In this document: positions 32,706-45,313 of the stretch, piece by piece
Layout: the number at the start of each line of letters is the position of its first letter
Position numbering within the stretch: position 1 is the first letter of the stretch
NCBI RefSeq assembly: GCF_008704995.1
Contig: NZ_CP023747.1
Span: 7,288,001 to 7,352,000, forward strand
Length of the DNA stretch: 64,000 nucleotides
Origin: Streptomyces nodosus
GTDB lineage: Bacteria > Actinomycetota > Actinomycetes > Streptomycetales > Streptomycetaceae
Reading direction: 5' to 3'
Notes under the pieces: generated by a model
Databases searched by the model: none
Told to the model about the DNA's origin: nothing
The model's input: the letters and a program-made list of their open reading frames with translations, nothing else
Program-made: the position numbers and the translations under genes

Positions 32706-34169
32706 TCATGCGGGGCGTGCCGCGCTGTGGATCGCGGTATTCCCGGCGAAGAGGATCGACTCCTCACGGATGGACGCCCCGGGGCCGGGCGCGTGGATCA
32801 TCTGGGTGTCGCCCGTGTAGAGGCCCACATGGTCGACGGGGTCGTGGAAGAAGATCAGATCCCCGGGCCGGAGGTCGGTCGGGGACACCGCCGTTCCGGT
32901 GGCCGCCTGGTCCTGCGCACTCCGGGGGAGGACGACCCCGGCGGCCCTCCAGGCGGCCTGGACCAGGCCCGAGGCGTCGTACGAGCCCGGCCCCGCGGCA
33001 CCCCAGAGGCAGGGCAGACCGATCTGCGCACGGGCGAAGGCCAGCGCCTGCGCCGCCTTGCTGTCATATCCCGAGGCCGGTGCCGTGCCGGCGCCGGCGG
33101 CACCGGCGAAGACGCCGTCGGAGGAACTGCTGGAAGAACCGACCGAGGCACCGACGGAGGCATCGACGGAGGTGCCGATGCCGGTCCCGGTGGCGCCGAA
33201 CACGTCGGGGCGGGCGAAGGCGCCCGTGTCCCCGGACGCGGTGCCGAGGACGCCGGTGTCCACCGCCGGGTCGAACCGGCCGACGCCACCGAAGGTCCCG
33301 GTGTCGAGGAAACCGCCGGGAGCGCCGGGCGCCGCCTCCGCGGTGACCGCAGCGGCGGAGGTGAGCGCGGAGACCGGGATGTCCGGGTCGAGGGCGGTCG
33401 GCTGCCGCCACCGATCCGGCTCGCCCGGCAGGCCGGGTGTCCGGTCCACAGCGGACGCGGGGGCCCCGGCGGTCCCGAACTCGGGCGCTGAGGACACGGT
33501 CCCCTGCCGTGCCGCGTGCGCGGCCAGCATCGCGCGGGCGGCGGTCAGCTTCTGCCGGCCCTGCTTCTTGGCGTCCCGCAACGCGGACGGTCCCCGCTGG
33601 GCGGCGGACGCGGGCCGGGCGGGCTCGGGGTCACGGACCCCGGACCCGCCGTTCGGCACGGCGGGCAGGGCGGCGGCGGGTCCGGTGCCCCGCTCCAGGG
33701 CCGGTGTCCCACCGGACGGCCCGGCGGTCAGCTCCGGGCGGGCGCGGTCGGCCGTTCCCCGGGGAAGCGCGCCGGGCTCGTCCCCCGGCCGCCTCGCCGG
33801 ATCCCCGGGCCGTGCCGCCCCGGACGGCCCGCCCGGCAGGCGGTCGGCGGGCAGCGTCGCGGGAAGGATCGGGCCCAGGTTCGCGCGTGCCGCGTCGAAC
33901 CACTGTCTGGTCACACCGTCCAGCGCGGGATCGGCGCCCTCCCGGCCGGACGCGGGGGCGACGCGCTCCCGGGCGCTCGCCGCGCGGGTGGCGTTGAAGG
34001 TGCCGCTGTCGGTCTCGGCCCGGTTGTAGAGGTCGTGGACCCGCTGCCGTACCTCGGCCTGGCTCGGCGCGTCGTCCCCCGGCGGACGGCCGGCGTTCGC
34101 CATGGGGTCCCGGTCGCGCGGTCCGGGGAGGCCGGGGCCTCCGGGGCGCGAGGTTCGCTCCGGCGCCAT
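32706..34169 (-). CDS. NlpC/P60-like protein lacking the catalytic cysteine
   Basis: The 487-aa protein has a helical N-terminal part, a long Pro/Ala/Gly-rich middle (about 75-345) and a C-terminal NlpC/P60 domain (ALAFARAQIGLPCLWGAAG ... IHAPGPG). Active family members have a nucleophile in YDCSGLVQ; here it reads YDASGLVQ, with Ala399 encoded by GCC. The His (DHVGLY) is kept. A Cys appears earlier, where PYVWG is usual. No signal peptide is visible, even though the start is well supported by AAGGAG. It may be a non-catalytic peptidoglycan-binding or regulatory protein. A c-di-AMP riboswitch precedes it, as for many Streptomyces wall hydrolases. Confidence 0.85.
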   Translation of the reverse strand: MAPERTSRPGGPGLPGPRDRDPMANAGRPPGDDAPSQAEVRQRVHDLYNRAETDSGTFNATRAASARERVAPASGREGADPALDGVTRQWFDAARANLGPILPATLPADRLPGGPSGAARPGDPARRPGDEPGALPRGTADRARPELTAGPSGGTPALERGTGPAAALPAVPNGGSGVRDPEPARPASAAQRGPSALRDAKKQGRQKLTAARAMLAAHAARQGTVSSAPEFGTAGAPASAVDRTPGLPGEPDRWRQPTALDPDIPVSALTSAAAVTAEAAPGAPGGFLDTGTFGGVGRFDPAVDTGVLGTASGDTGAFARPDVFGATGTGIGTSVDASVGASVGSSSSSSDGVFAGAAGAGTAPASGYDSKAAQALAFARAQIGLPCLWGAAGPGSYDASGLVQAAWRAAGVVLPRSAQDQAATGTAVSPTDLRPGDLIFFHDPVDHVGLYTGDTQMIHAPGPGASIREESILFAGNTAIHSAARPA

Positions 34170-34194
34170 GGGGACGTGCTCCTTCCGTGCACCG

Positions 34195-34378
34195 CCTGCC
34201 TGGTCGACCGGCGGGCCCGGACGGACGGTTCCGGAAGGCATGCCCCACGGCCCGTGCCCCGGTGGGCAGCCGGGCCGCTTCACCCCGTGGTCGGTCGGTT
34301 TCCCCCGGCTCCACCGGTGCTGGTCGGGCACCGGACTCGGCGGAGGCCGTGCGACCCGGCGAGGTTCGCCGGAGAAAG
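34195..34378 (-). ncRNA. ydaO-yuaA type cyclic di-AMP riboswitch
   Basis: The leader of the NlpC/P60 gene carries hallmarks of this class as found before Streptomyces cell-wall hydrolases: GGAGCCGGGGGAAACC (around 34297-34312), ACGGGGTGAAGCGG (34275-34288), GGGGCATGCCTTCCGG, and a 3' part with GTCCGTCC and CAGGCAGGCGG. Cyclic di-AMP binding normally turns expression off. Boundaries are approximate. The 5' half starts near CCGCACGACTTTCTCCGG. Agreement at several separated conserved blocks makes chance unlikely. Confidence 0.82.
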
Positions 34379-34396
34379 TCGTGCGGCCTGCCCGAC

Positions 34397-34426
34397 AACC
34401 TAGCCAACATGTGAGGCTCGAGTGAA
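34397..34426 (-). promoter_or_regulatory. Promoter for the riboswitch and NlpC/P60 gene
   Basis: On the minus strand TTCACT (34421-34426) and TAGGTT (34397-34402) are separated by 18 nt. Transcription would start near 34389, giving a leader of about 220 nt that contains the riboswitch. The rest of the gap up to 34504 shows no gene. Confidence 0.5.
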
Positions 34427-34504
34427 GATCGAAGCGTCAAATGTCCGATACACGGGGTGACTTTTCTCGGCGGACGCCGGTCACGCACCTCGGCGCCCCC
34501 GCAA

Positions 34505-38911
<4,407 letters not shown>

Positions 38912-38987
38912 TGCGCATCACCCGCTTTTCCGCGATCCTCCACTCCGGCTGTACGAGTAGCCCCGTCCCATGGGTTTGAATCCGATA

Positions 38988-39001
38988 TCCGTAAAGACGG
39001 A
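38988..39001. repeat. Short inverted repeat TCCGT-AAAG-ACGGA in a divergent promoter region
   Basis: Perfect 5-bp arms sit between the P-type ATPase and the 133-aa gene, in a locally AT-richer stretch. It may be an operator for both; evidence is limited to position. Confidence 0.3.
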
Positions 39002-39094
39002 AATGCCGGGTATCCCAGGAGTACAGGGCGCACGCCGTCGGACGCGCGCAAGAATCGAAGAAGCACAACCGACTCCGTGAGAGGAGGCCGGGGG

Positions 39095-39496
39095 ATGGGC
39101 AGCACAGCCGAGACCACGCAGCAGCAGGGAGCTCCCACGAAGGAGCTCGAGGACATCCAGACGCACGAGGGTGCGGGTCTGCACCTTCACACGCGGAAGC
39201 TGCACCCCTCGCTGACGATCCCGTACATGACCATGGGTGATGTGACCAGCACGGCCAAGGACGTGACCCATTCGGCCAAGGCGGCGACGTCACGGGCGAC
39301 GTCACGGGTGCCGGGCGCACCGGTGACCAAGGATCTGGTGTTCTACGGCGGCATCGGCGCGATGGCCGTGGCCGGGGCCCTGGAATGGCCGGTCGCTCTG
39401 GCCGTCGCGGGTGCCACCTATGTGCTGCGTGGCCGAAGAGCGCGCCAGGCCGGCGCCCCGGCACCGGCCGAACAGGAGGGTGGGACCGGCAGCTAG
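39095..39496 (+). CDS. Conserved hypothetical protein next to the P-type ATPase (133 aa)
   Basis: GAGAGGAGG precedes the ATG. The soluble first half contains ELEDIQTHEGAGLHLHTRKL and a helical repeat-like stretch (DVTSTAKDVTHSAKAAT), and the second half has a membrane hairpin (FYGGIGAMAVAGALEWPVAL ... AGATYVLRG). I recall small proteins like this beside CtpI-type ATPases in actinobacteria, which suggests a partner or regulator of the pump. No enzyme motif is visible. The gap after it to 39650 has no gene. Confidence 0.7.
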   Translation: MGSTAETTQQQGAPTKELEDIQTHEGAGLHLHTRKLHPSLTIPYMTMGDVTSTAKDVTHSAKAATSRATSRVPGAPVTKDLVFYGGIGAMAVAGALEWPVALAVAGATYVLRGRRARQAGAPAPAEQEGGTGS

Positions 39497-39650
39497 CGAT
39501 CACACCCGAGACGTCCGCCGGTGACCGCGCCGACGGGCGTCCCTGTGCCGGGAGCCGGTGGGGCCGCGGTGTCGCGTGGTCACCGGCCGCCGCGGTGTGG
39601 TGCGGCGGACGGACCGGGGTGTGAGCGCCGGGCGGTGCGAGGGTCCCGCG

Positions 39651-39797
39651 TCAGGCGGCGTTCGGGGCGACGGTGGCGCCGGCGACGGTGGTGCGCCGCG
39701 CGTACGCGGTCCACAGCTCCATCACCAGACGCAGAACGATCGCCTCGGCGAGGGCGATGCCGATCTTGGTCGCCACGGATACGAGGATCTGGCCCAT
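39651..39797 (-). CDS. Small single-helix membrane protein (48 aa)
   Basis: Reads MGQILVSVATKIGIALAEAI then VLRLVMELWTAYARR and ends TVAGATVAPNAA. It has one long amphipathic or membrane helix followed by basic residues. GAAAG about 9 nt upstream is a weak ribosome-binding site. Longer upstream reading (to 39965) looks non-coding. The 272-bp gap 39798-40069 holds its promoter and the PPK2 promoter. Confidence 0.5.
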   Translation of the reverse strand: MGQILVSVATKIGIALAEAIVLRLVMELWTAYARRTTVAGATVAPNAA

Positions 39798-40069
39798 GGG
39801 GGTCGACTTTCTGTTCAGGATGCGGGGGGTTCGCTTTCCGACGATGCGCCCCTTTCCTGCGCGACGGGTGCCGTGCGGCGGTACGTCTCGCACATCTCGG
39901 GTGAACTGTCGATGAACCGGGCGGCCCGGTGGTCCCGGCCGCTCCGGAATCACGGGCGGGCACAAGGACGTGCGCGGCGCGGCGTCGGTCAGTACGGTTG
40001 CGTCCTGGTGCTCGATCCCGGGGTGGAGAGGGCAGGGACGCCCACGCCTCGGCGACCCGTGGAGGCGGC

Positions 40070-40876
40070 ATGACCGGCAATGACGCGGAGACCCTGCCGC
40101 GCAAGGCGTACGAGCAGGAACTGCTGCGCCTGCAGATGGAGTTGGTGAAGCTCCAGGAGTGGGTGCGCACCGAGGGGGCCCGGCTGGTCGTGATCTTCGA
40201 GGGCCGGGACGCGGCGGGCAAGGGCGGCACCATCAAGCGGGTGACGGAACACCTCAATCCGCGGGTGGCGAGGATCGCGGCGCTCCCCAAGCCGACCGAG
40301 CGCGAACGCACCCAGTGGTACTTCCAGCGGTATGCCGAGCACCTCCCGGCGGCCGGGGAGATCGTGCTGTTCGACCGCAGCTGGTACAACCGGGCCGGGG
40401 TCGAGCACGTCATGGGCTTCTGCACCAAGGAGGAGTACCAGCTCTTCCTCCGGCAGTGCCCGATCTTCGAACGGATGCTGGTGGAGGACGGGATCCTGCT
40501 GCGCAAGTACTGGTTCTCGGTCAGCGACGCCGTGCAGCAGGAGCGTTTCCGCCGCCGGCTGGAGGATCCGCTGCGCCGCTGGAAGCTCTCGCCGATGGAC
40601 CTGGACTCCATCACCCGCTGGGAGGCCTACTCACGGGCCAAGGACGAGATGCTGGTGCACACCGATGTCTCGGAGGCCCCGTGGTACATCGTGGAGAGCG
40701 ACGACAAGCGCCGGGCCAGGCTCAACATGATCGCCCATCTGCTGAGCACCGTGCCCTACCACGAGGTGGCCCCGCCCGTGCTGGATCTTCCGGCCCGGCC
40801 CCCGTCGACCGGCTACGAACGCCCGCCGCGCGATCTCCAGACCTATGTCCCCGACCACGCGGCGAGCCTGCTGTGA
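40070..40876 (+). CDS. ppk2: Polyphosphate kinase 2 (PPK2)
   Basis: The 268-aa protein has the PPK2 Walker A (FEGRDAAGKGGTIKR), the Walker B and lid region (LFDRSWYNRAGVE) and RRLEDPLRRWKLSPMD. These enzymes phosphorylate nucleotides, often GDP or ADP, using polyphosphate. GGAGG sits 4 nt before the ATG. Together with neighbouring universal stress protein and ATPase genes it fits an energy-stress role. It converges on the stress protein gene over a perfect palindrome. Confidence 0.94.
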   Translation: MTGNDAETLPRKAYEQELLRLQMELVKLQEWVRTEGARLVVIFEGRDAAGKGGTIKRVTEHLNPRVARIAALPKPTERERTQWYFQRYAEHLPAAGEIVLFDRSWYNRAGVEHVMGFCTKEEYQLFLRQCPIFERMLVEDGILLRKYWFSVSDAVQQERFRRRLEDPLRRWKLSPMDLDSITRWEAYSRAKDEMLVHTDVSEAPWYIVESDDKRRARLNMIAHLLSTVPYHEVAPPVLDLPARPPSTGYERPPRDLQTYVPDHAASLL

Positions 40877-40880
40877 CGAG

Positions 40881-40905
40881 GGCCGGACCGGTGACCGGTC
40901 CGGCC
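40881..40905. terminator. Perfect 25-bp palindromic bidirectional terminator
   Basis: GGCCGGACCGGT and its exact complement flank one base, between convergent ppk2 and the universal stress protein gene. Confidence 0.65.
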
Positions 40906-40918
40906 ACGGAGCGCCCCG

Positions 40919-41797
40919 TCAGCCGTGCGCGACGACGGCGACGGGCGCCTCGGCGTGATGCAGCACCGCATGGGTGACGGAGCCGACATGGGCGCCGAGG
41001 ACACCACGACGGACCCGGCGGCCGACCACGACCAGCGACGCCTCGCGTGAGGCTTCGACGAGATGGGCGGCGGCGCTGCCCATCCCGGACTCGGCGACGA
41101 CCTCCACGCCCGGGAACTTCTGCCGCCACGAGGCCAGCACCTCGGTCAGCGCCTCGGACTGCTGCCGCGCGATCTCGTCGTACGGGTCCACGCCCGCGGC
41201 GAGGCTGTAGGCGTAGTAGGACGGCAGGTTCCAGGAGTGCAGGACCTTCAGGGAGGTCTTCCGGCGGGCGGCCTCCTCGAAGGCGAAGGAGAGCACCGCC
41301 TCGTCGGGGGCGGCGATGTCGAGCCCGAGCAGCACCGGGCCGGCCGGCTCCGCGGCCCCCGCTGCGGCGCCCTCCTCCGGGGCACGGACCAGGACCACCG
41401 GCACCTCGGCGTGTGCGATCACCGCCAGGCCCACGGAGCCGACCAGGAAACCGCCGAACCCGCTCATCCCGCGCGAGCCCAGGACCAGCAGCTCGGCGTC
41501 CTTCGCCGCATCCGTCAGCACCTCGGCGGGCCGGCCGGAGCGCTGTTCCTCGGTGATCTCGACCTCGGGGTGACGCGCCCGCAGCGCTTCGGCCGTCTCC
41601 CGGGGAATCCGCTGGGTCCAGTGCTGGTGCGTCTCGGCGCCGAGCATCGGTGCCTGCGCCAGGGGGCCGGGTACGGGCTCCCAGACATGCACCACCTCGA
41701 GCGGCAGCCCGCGCAGCCTCGCCTCCCGAGCCGCCCAGTCGGCGGCGGCCCGGCTCTCCGGCGATCCGTCGATTCCAACGACAACGGTGCGGACCAT
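40919..41797 (-). CDS. Universal stress protein with two UspA domains
   Basis: The 292-aa protein is a tandem USP: domain 1 starts TVVVGIDGSPESRAAADWA and has the ATP-binding loop GSRGMSGFGGFLVGSVGLAV; domain 2 starts VLLGLDIAAPDEAVL and ends GRRVRRGVLGAHVGSVTHAV. AGGAGG precedes the ATG. It resembles the protein at 15663-16532 closely, suggesting paralogues. Its 149-bp upstream gap separates it from the P450 operon on the same strand. Confidence 0.94.
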   Translation of the reverse strand: MVRTVVVGIDGSPESRAAADWAAREARLRGLPLEVVHVWEPVPGPLAQAPMLGAETHQHWTQRIPRETAEALRARHPEVEITEEQRSGRPAEVLTDAAKDAELLVLGSRGMSGFGGFLVGSVGLAVIAHAEVPVVLVRAPEEGAAAGAAEPAGPVLLGLDIAAPDEAVLSFAFEEAARRKTSLKVLHSWNLPSYYAYSLAAGVDPYDEIARQQSEALTEVLASWRQKFPGVEVVAESGMGSAAAHLVEASREASLVVVGRRVRRGVLGAHVGSVTHAVLHHAEAPVAVVAHG

Positions 41798-41946
41798 CGT
41801 TCTGCCTCCTGAGCTGGTGAGGGGGTTGTGCGGTGCGGAAGAAGTGATGCCAGGATGCCGCCGCCCGCTCCACGGCCGCAGGGGCCGCATGTCCTCGGCT
41901 CGGGCCGACCGGCCCTGTCGCGGCGCGAGCCAGCCGCGTCACAGCA

Positions 41947-43182
41947 CTAGGGACGCACCGAGTCGAAGGCGACGCTCAGATGGCGCGGGCCGCGCAGCAC
42001 CGCGTTCTGCCGATAAGGCGGGGGATCGTCCACCAGACGGGGGTTGTCCAGCCGCCCCGCCAGTTCGGCGAGCGCGATCTGGGTCTCCAGTCGCGCCAGC
42101 GGAGCGCCGAAACAGATGTGGATGCCGCTGCCGAAGCCGAGGTGCTGGATGTCCCTCCGGTACGGATCGAACCGGTCCGGGTCCGTGAAGCGCTCCGGGT
42201 CCCTGTTGCCCGCGGCCAGGACGAGCCAGATCCTCGAGCCCTTGGGGATGGTGACCCCGCGCAGTTCGATGTCCGCGATACAGGTGCGCCGCGGGATGAA
42301 CTGCACCGGCGGCTCGTAGCGCAGCAGCTCCTCCACGATGCCCACGGACAGGCCAGGGTCCTCGCGCAGCGCCCGCAGGAACTCCGGGTGGCGCAGCAGG
42401 GTCAGCATGCCGTTGGTGATCAGATTGACCGTGGTCTCATGACCCGCGATCAGCAGCAGCACCGCCGTGGTGAGCACTTCCATCGTCGTCATGAGGCCGT
42501 CCGGGCCACGGTCCGTCGCCAGCCGGGACAGCATGTCCTCACGGGGTTCCTTGCGCCGCTGCTCGACCAGACCGGCCAGATACATCCCCAGCTGGACCCG
42601 TGCCTCCTGCGCGGCGCGAAGGCGCTCCTCGTCGTGTCCGCCCGGGTCCGGGTCGAGACCGGCCACGATCGGGTCGACCCAGGCGCGGAAGCGCGGCTGG
42701 TCCTCACGGGGCACCCCGAGCAGCCGGCAGATCACGGTCACCGGGAACGGGTAGGCGAACCGGTCGACGAGATCGATCCGCTTCGCGTCCCCGAAGCCGT
42801 CGATCAGCCCGGAGACGATCTCGGTGAGGTCGTCGCGCATCGCGTCGATCCGGTGCGGGCTGTGCGGCGGGCCGAAGGGACGGTTGGCGATCCGGCGCAG
42901 CCGGTCGTGCTCCGGAGGGTCGAGCCGGATGAAACTCGGCGGCAGCCCCGTCTCCTCCGCCTCGCCCAGCTCGTCGCTCCCCGCGGCGGCGAGGTTGCCG
43001 GCGTCGGAGCTGATCCGCGGATCGTGCAGCAGGCTGAGGATGTCCCAGTACGAGCTGACGGCGTACGGGCCGCCGTCCTCCTCGTGCAGCACGGGCGTTC
43101 TGCGGAGCTCCTCGTACAGCGGATACGGGTCGGCCCGACTGGAGTAGTCGGTGATCCGGCGCAGGAGCGAGGCGTGCGTCAT
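41947..43182 (-). CDS. Cytochrome P450 with dedicated redox partners
   Basis: The 411-aa P450 has all canonical motifs: I helix IAGHETTVN, ExxR in EELLRY, and haem loop FGSGIHICFG. AAGGA precedes the ATG. It is the third gene of a ferredoxin-reductase-P450 run, with 54 bp between reductase stop and P450 start, so it has its own complete electron supply from NAD(P)H. It resembles hydroxylases of the CYP105/107-like group. Substrate unknown. Confidence 0.94.
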   Translation of the reverse strand: MTHASLLRRITDYSSRADPYPLYEELRRTPVLHEEDGGPYAVSSYWDILSLLHDPRISSDAGNLAAAGSDELGEAEETGLPPSFIRLDPPEHDRLRRIANRPFGPPHSPHRIDAMRDDLTEIVSGLIDGFGDAKRIDLVDRFAYPFPVTVICRLLGVPREDQPRFRAWVDPIVAGLDPDPGGHDEERLRAAQEARVQLGMYLAGLVEQRRKEPREDMLSRLATDRGPDGLMTTMEVLTTAVLLLIAGHETTVNLITNGMLTLLRHPEFLRALREDPGLSVGIVEELLRYEPPVQFIPRRTCIADIELRGVTIPKGSRIWLVLAAGNRDPERFTDPDRFDPYRRDIQHLGFGSGIHICFGAPLARLETQIALAELAGRLDNPRLVDDPPPYRQNAVLRGPRHLSVAFDSVRP

Positions 43183-43236
43183 GACGGGTCCTTGGGTCGT
43201 GACGGTCCGAGGGACGGGGCGGCGGAGCACCGGCGG

Positions 43237-44631
43237 TCAGTGGCGGGCCGGGGTGAAGACCAGACGCCGGTCGACGGGGGAGTATCCGCTGAGGGTCACG
43301 GTCGGGCCGTGGGTCGGCAGCGAGGGATCGGGGAAGTCGGCCGGGATCGGCCGACGGCCCTCGGGCCGGCGGTCCACCGTCGAGTACTCCAGCGGGAAGG
43401 GCGCGGCCGTCTCGATCAGCTGCTGGTAGAACTGCAGCCACCGGGTGTTGTCGAAGCTCACGGCGGCGATGACCCGGCCCTGGTAGCCGTACGCCCCGAC
43501 GAATCTGCGCTCGGCCAGCGACCCCTGAGTGATCATGATCTGGTCACCCATGGTCGGGACGCCGACGGATTTGATGTTCACCCCGAACTGCGAGGACCAG
43601 AAGGCGGGCACCCAGATGTGCGGACGGCGATCGGCACTGGGGCTGATCATGTTGTGCGCGGCCACCTCGGCCTGGCTGACCGCGTTGCCCCAGTGCTCCA
43701 GGGACAGGAACTGGTAGTTGAACAGCGGGTGCGGGGAGCGTGCCACATCACCGGCGACAAAGACGTCGTCGGTCACGATGCCCCGGAAGTCGAAGGCCCG
43801 GCAGCCCGCGTCGCAGGCGACGCCCCGGGGGCCCGCGCCGAGCCCGGATCCGGTCAGCCACTCGGTGTTGCGGGTCGCGCCGAGCGAGACGACCACCACA
43901 TCCGTCTCGACCACTCCACCGTCGGACAGATGGGCGGCCCGCACCCGGCCCGAGGTGTCGCCCTCCAGGGCGGTCACCGTGACGCCGGTGCGCAGGTCCA
44001 CGCCGTTCTCCCGCTGCAACTCCGCCGCCACCGCACCGACCACCCCGCCCAGGGCGCCCACCAGCGGCGCGTTCGCCCGCTCGGCCACCGTGACCGCGAG
44101 GTCCTGGTACCGGCAGGCGGAGGCGATCTCCGAGCCGGTGAATCCGGCGCCGATCACGAACACCCGGCGGGGCGCCGCCCCCAACCTCCGGTGCAGCGCC
44201 ACCGCGTCGTCACGGGTCCGCAGCACAAAGACCCCGTCCAGCTGAGCCTCCGTCTCGTTCGGCCACGGTCTGGCCCGTACCCCGGTCGCGATCAGCAGCC
44301 GGTCGTACTCCACCTCGTCGCCGTCGGCCAGCCGTACCCGCCGGGCCCCCAGGTCGAGCCCGGCCGCCGCGACCCCCAGGCGCCAGTCGGCGTCGAGCTC
44401 CCGGCGCCGGGGCAGATCGGTGCGGTGCGGGGACGCCTTGCCCAACAGCACCGCCTTGGACAACGGGGGCCGGTCGTAGGGCTCGTAGGGCTCGTCACCG
44501 ATCATGGTCAGCGAGCCGGTGAAGCCCTCCGCGCGCAGGGTCTCGGCGGCTGTCAGACCCGCGAGCGAGGCACCCACGATCACGATCCGGCCCTCGGTGC
44601 GGAGCCGTTCGAAGAACCCTTCAACGGTCAT
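43237..44631 (-). CDS. FAD-dependent ferredoxin reductase
   Basis: The 464-aa protein has two dinucleotide-binding motifs (RIVIVGASLAGLTAAETL for FAD; RVFVIGAGFTGSEIASACR for NAD(P)H), RPPLSK, and GDVARSP. It is of the rubredoxin/putidaredoxin reductase type. Its tail of about 60 residues beyond the usual length is notable. The start overlaps the ferredoxin stop by 11 nt. It should pass electrons from NADH to the ferredoxin for the P450. Confidence 0.92.
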   Translation of the reverse strand: MTVEGFFERLRTEGRIVIVGASLAGLTAAETLRAEGFTGSLTMIGDEPYEPYDRPPLSKAVLLGKASPHRTDLPRRRELDADWRLGVAAAGLDLGARRVRLADGDEVEYDRLLIATGVRARPWPNETEAQLDGVFVLRTRDDAVALHRRLGAAPRRVFVIGAGFTGSEIASACRYQDLAVTVAERANAPLVGALGGVVGAVAAELQRENGVDLRTGVTVTALEGDTSGRVRAAHLSDGGVVETDVVVVSLGATRNTEWLTGSGLGAGPRGVACDAGCRAFDFRGIVTDDVFVAGDVARSPHPLFNYQFLSLEHWGNAVSQAEVAAHNMISPSADRRPHIWVPAFWSSQFGVNIKSVGVPTMGDQIMITQGSLAERRFVGAYGYQGRVIAAVSFDNTRWLQFYQQLIETAAPFPLEYSTVDRRPEGRRPIPADFPDPSLPTHGPTVTLSGYSPVDRRLVFTPARH

Positions 44632-44866
44632 CGGACGTCCCCCGCACGGGCCCGGCCGACGGCGCGGCCCCGTCGTCCGTGCCGTCGGCGGTGATGGCGC
44701 CCACCGGGCAGGCGGCGACGGCACGCGCCAACTGCGCCCGCTGCTCGTCCCCGGCACAGGGGTCGTAGACCAGCGACTCCTCGCCGTGCAGTGCGAAGAC
44801 GTCCGGAGCGAGAAACGCGCACTGGGCGTATCCCTGGCACTTGTTGAGATCGACGACAACTCTCAT
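44621..44866 (-). CDS. 3Fe-4S type ferredoxin
   Basis: The 81-aa protein has the cysteine spacing of P450-linked ferredoxins, KCQGYAQCAFLAPDVF then AACPVGAI, where three cysteines would hold a 3Fe-4S cluster. GGAG is 5 nt before the ATG. It is the first gene of the run, overlapping the reductase gene, and carries electrons to the P450. Confidence 0.92.
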   Translation of the reverse strand: MRVVVDLNKCQGYAQCAFLAPDVFALHGEESLVYDPCAGDEQRAQLARAVAACPVGAITADGTDDGAAPSAGPVRGTSDDR

Positions 44867-45200
44867 CGACGCTCCGCCCCTTCGGCGGCCAGGTCCGTCG
44901 GGACACCGCCTCCTCGGCGGGCACTTCGGACGGCGGTCATCCGGCCCTCGCCAGCTTCGGACGCCGTACGGGGCCGCGCACGCCGAGCCGGGCCGGAGGA
45001 GTGACGGGGGAGCGCCGGCGAGGCCGGCGACGGGCCGTTGCCTTCCGAAGGCTCCGGCGCCGTGGGCGCGGCCTTCCGTGTCCCGACGGCCCCTCGCTCC
45101 GGGTGCTCCCCTCAACTCACCCACAACAGAGAGGACTTCGACTTCCCGTGGAGGCGCTCGGCGCGGTGACAAGGCGTCAGCCGATCTCCCGATTACTCCA

Positions 45201-45264
45201 AACGTAGTCTTCTTCATATTGTCCGCATGTCCGACATGACGGAGATCGAGATCGTCTGTACGTT
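45201..45264. promoter_or_regulatory. Divergent promoters flanking palindrome CATGT-CCG-ACATG
   Basis: Plus strand: ATGACG (45236-45241) and TACGTT (45259-45264), spacer 17, for the glycine-rich protein. Minus strand: TACGTT (45201-45206) fits a -10 box for the ferredoxin-P450 operon, though its -35 is unclear and its leader would be about 330 nt. The palindrome CATGTCCGACATG (45226-45238) overlaps the plus-strand -35 and lies between the two. The rest of the 447-bp gap (44867-45313) shows no gene. Confidence 0.45.
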
Positions 45265-45313
45265 CAATCTCGCATCGGCTCACAGCCGACGTGTCTGAGA
45301 CAGGAGAAGTGAC

